Source of the DNA: Lachnospiraceae bacterium
Lineage (GTDB): Bacteria; Bacillota; Clostridia; Lachnospirales; Lachnospiraceae
Assembly (NCBI GenBank): GCA_016290905.1
Contig: JAEEVO010000009.1
Location: 1 to 52,322, forward strand
Direction of reading: 5' to 3'
Length of the DNA stretch: 52,322 nt
Every line of letters begins with the position of its first letter. Within the stretch, counting starts at the first letter, position 1. Below the pieces are notes generated by a model. It worked only from the letters and a program-made list of their open reading frames with translations. It made no database searches and was not told the DNA's origin. This document shows positions 52,137 to 52,322 of this stretch, one piece after another. Made by a program: the position numbers and the translations under genes.

Positions 52137-52259
52137 TGTCATTTTGAAATATTAGTGGTATTCTGAAAAATTAGTGTCATTCTGAAAACTCAGTGTCATT
52201 CTGAGCGAAGCGAAGAATCTTTTGCAAAAATGATCCTTCGCTGACGCTCAGGATGACAA
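52137..52259. repeat. Palindromic GTCATCCTGAGCG-type repeat, site 4, with degenerate tandem lead-in
   Basis: Short decayed copies of TGTCATTCTGAAAA (52137-52192) lead into a full inverted repeat: TGTCATTCTGAGCGAAGCGA starting at 52194 and CTTCGCTGACGCTCAGGATG ending near 52255. The remaining bases to 52322 show no gene. Confidence 0.8.
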
Positions 52260-52322
52260 AACGGAGAGGGTTTAGTTTTTTTGATGCTTTTTCTTGGGAT
52301 TTTTCTCGGAATTATAAAAAAC

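Overview
The window looks like a chromosome segment of a Gram-positive, low-to-moderate GC Clostridia member, most likely a Lachnospiraceae (Butyrivibrio/Roseburia-like) gut or rumen bacterium. The reasons are strong AGGAGG-type ribosome binding sites, near-consensus sigma-A promoters, the dgt-dnaG-rpoD-trmK order, a TGS-domain nucleoside kinase, a DUF4250 small protein, a cytosolic GH51 arabinofuranosidase and lipoproteins with Pro/Thr linkers. The species is inference; no rRNA or tRNA gene is visible.

Layout. 1-2.8 kb is accessory DNA: the tail of an unrecognised gene, a VanZ-like membrane protein and an AbiE-type (type IV) toxin-antitoxin pair. 2.9-6.7 kb is a soluble hybrid histidine kinase with a secreted lipoprotein. 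A MATE exporter follows on the minus strand. 8.4-11.3 kb carries two PLP aminotransferases (the second HisC-like) and queH. 11.4-17.9 kb is a housekeeping run: dgt, dnaG, rpoD, trmK and a nucleoside kinase. RNase P RNA (rnpB) comes next, then an unusual protein with two AP2-like domains around a decayed HNH-like core, and a SleB-type wall hydrolase. 20.3-26.8 kb is a surface-glycan cluster (GT-C membrane protein, GT2, a pyruvyltransferase-FrhB fusion, a flippase-like protein). 26.8-34 kb holds thrC, a stand-alone CheY-like receiver, an M18 aminopeptidase, a sensor-poor LytS/YesM-type kinase, a sirtuin and one half of a heterodimeric ABC exporter.

34.0-39.1 kb is a thiamine salvage operon under a TPP riboswitch with an intrinsic terminator: thiW (ECF S component), thiM, thiE, thiD, a SAM methyltransferase and tenA. 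There is no thiC or thiG, so the locus imports or salvages thiazole and HMP moieties and joins them into thiamine phosphate. 39.2-52.1 kb is a surface and secretion region: two very large related MBG/YDG-type secreted proteins, a GH51 enzyme, a second repeat-rich lipoprotein, a Ca2+/cation antiporter and small proteins.

Several features are not explained by ordinary genes. The second large surface protein has a run of nine G residues just after its best start codon. It puts the gene out of frame as read here, and one G fewer would restore it, which suggests a phase-variation switch or a sequencing error. Three families of dispersed, hairpin-forming repeats sit between genes: a 45-75 nt element (3 copies), a 70-nt long hairpin with compensatory changes (2 copies) and a GTCATCCTGAGCG-type palindromic repeat (4 sites). 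A 200-nt hairpin-rich leader lies between the TPP terminator and thiW.
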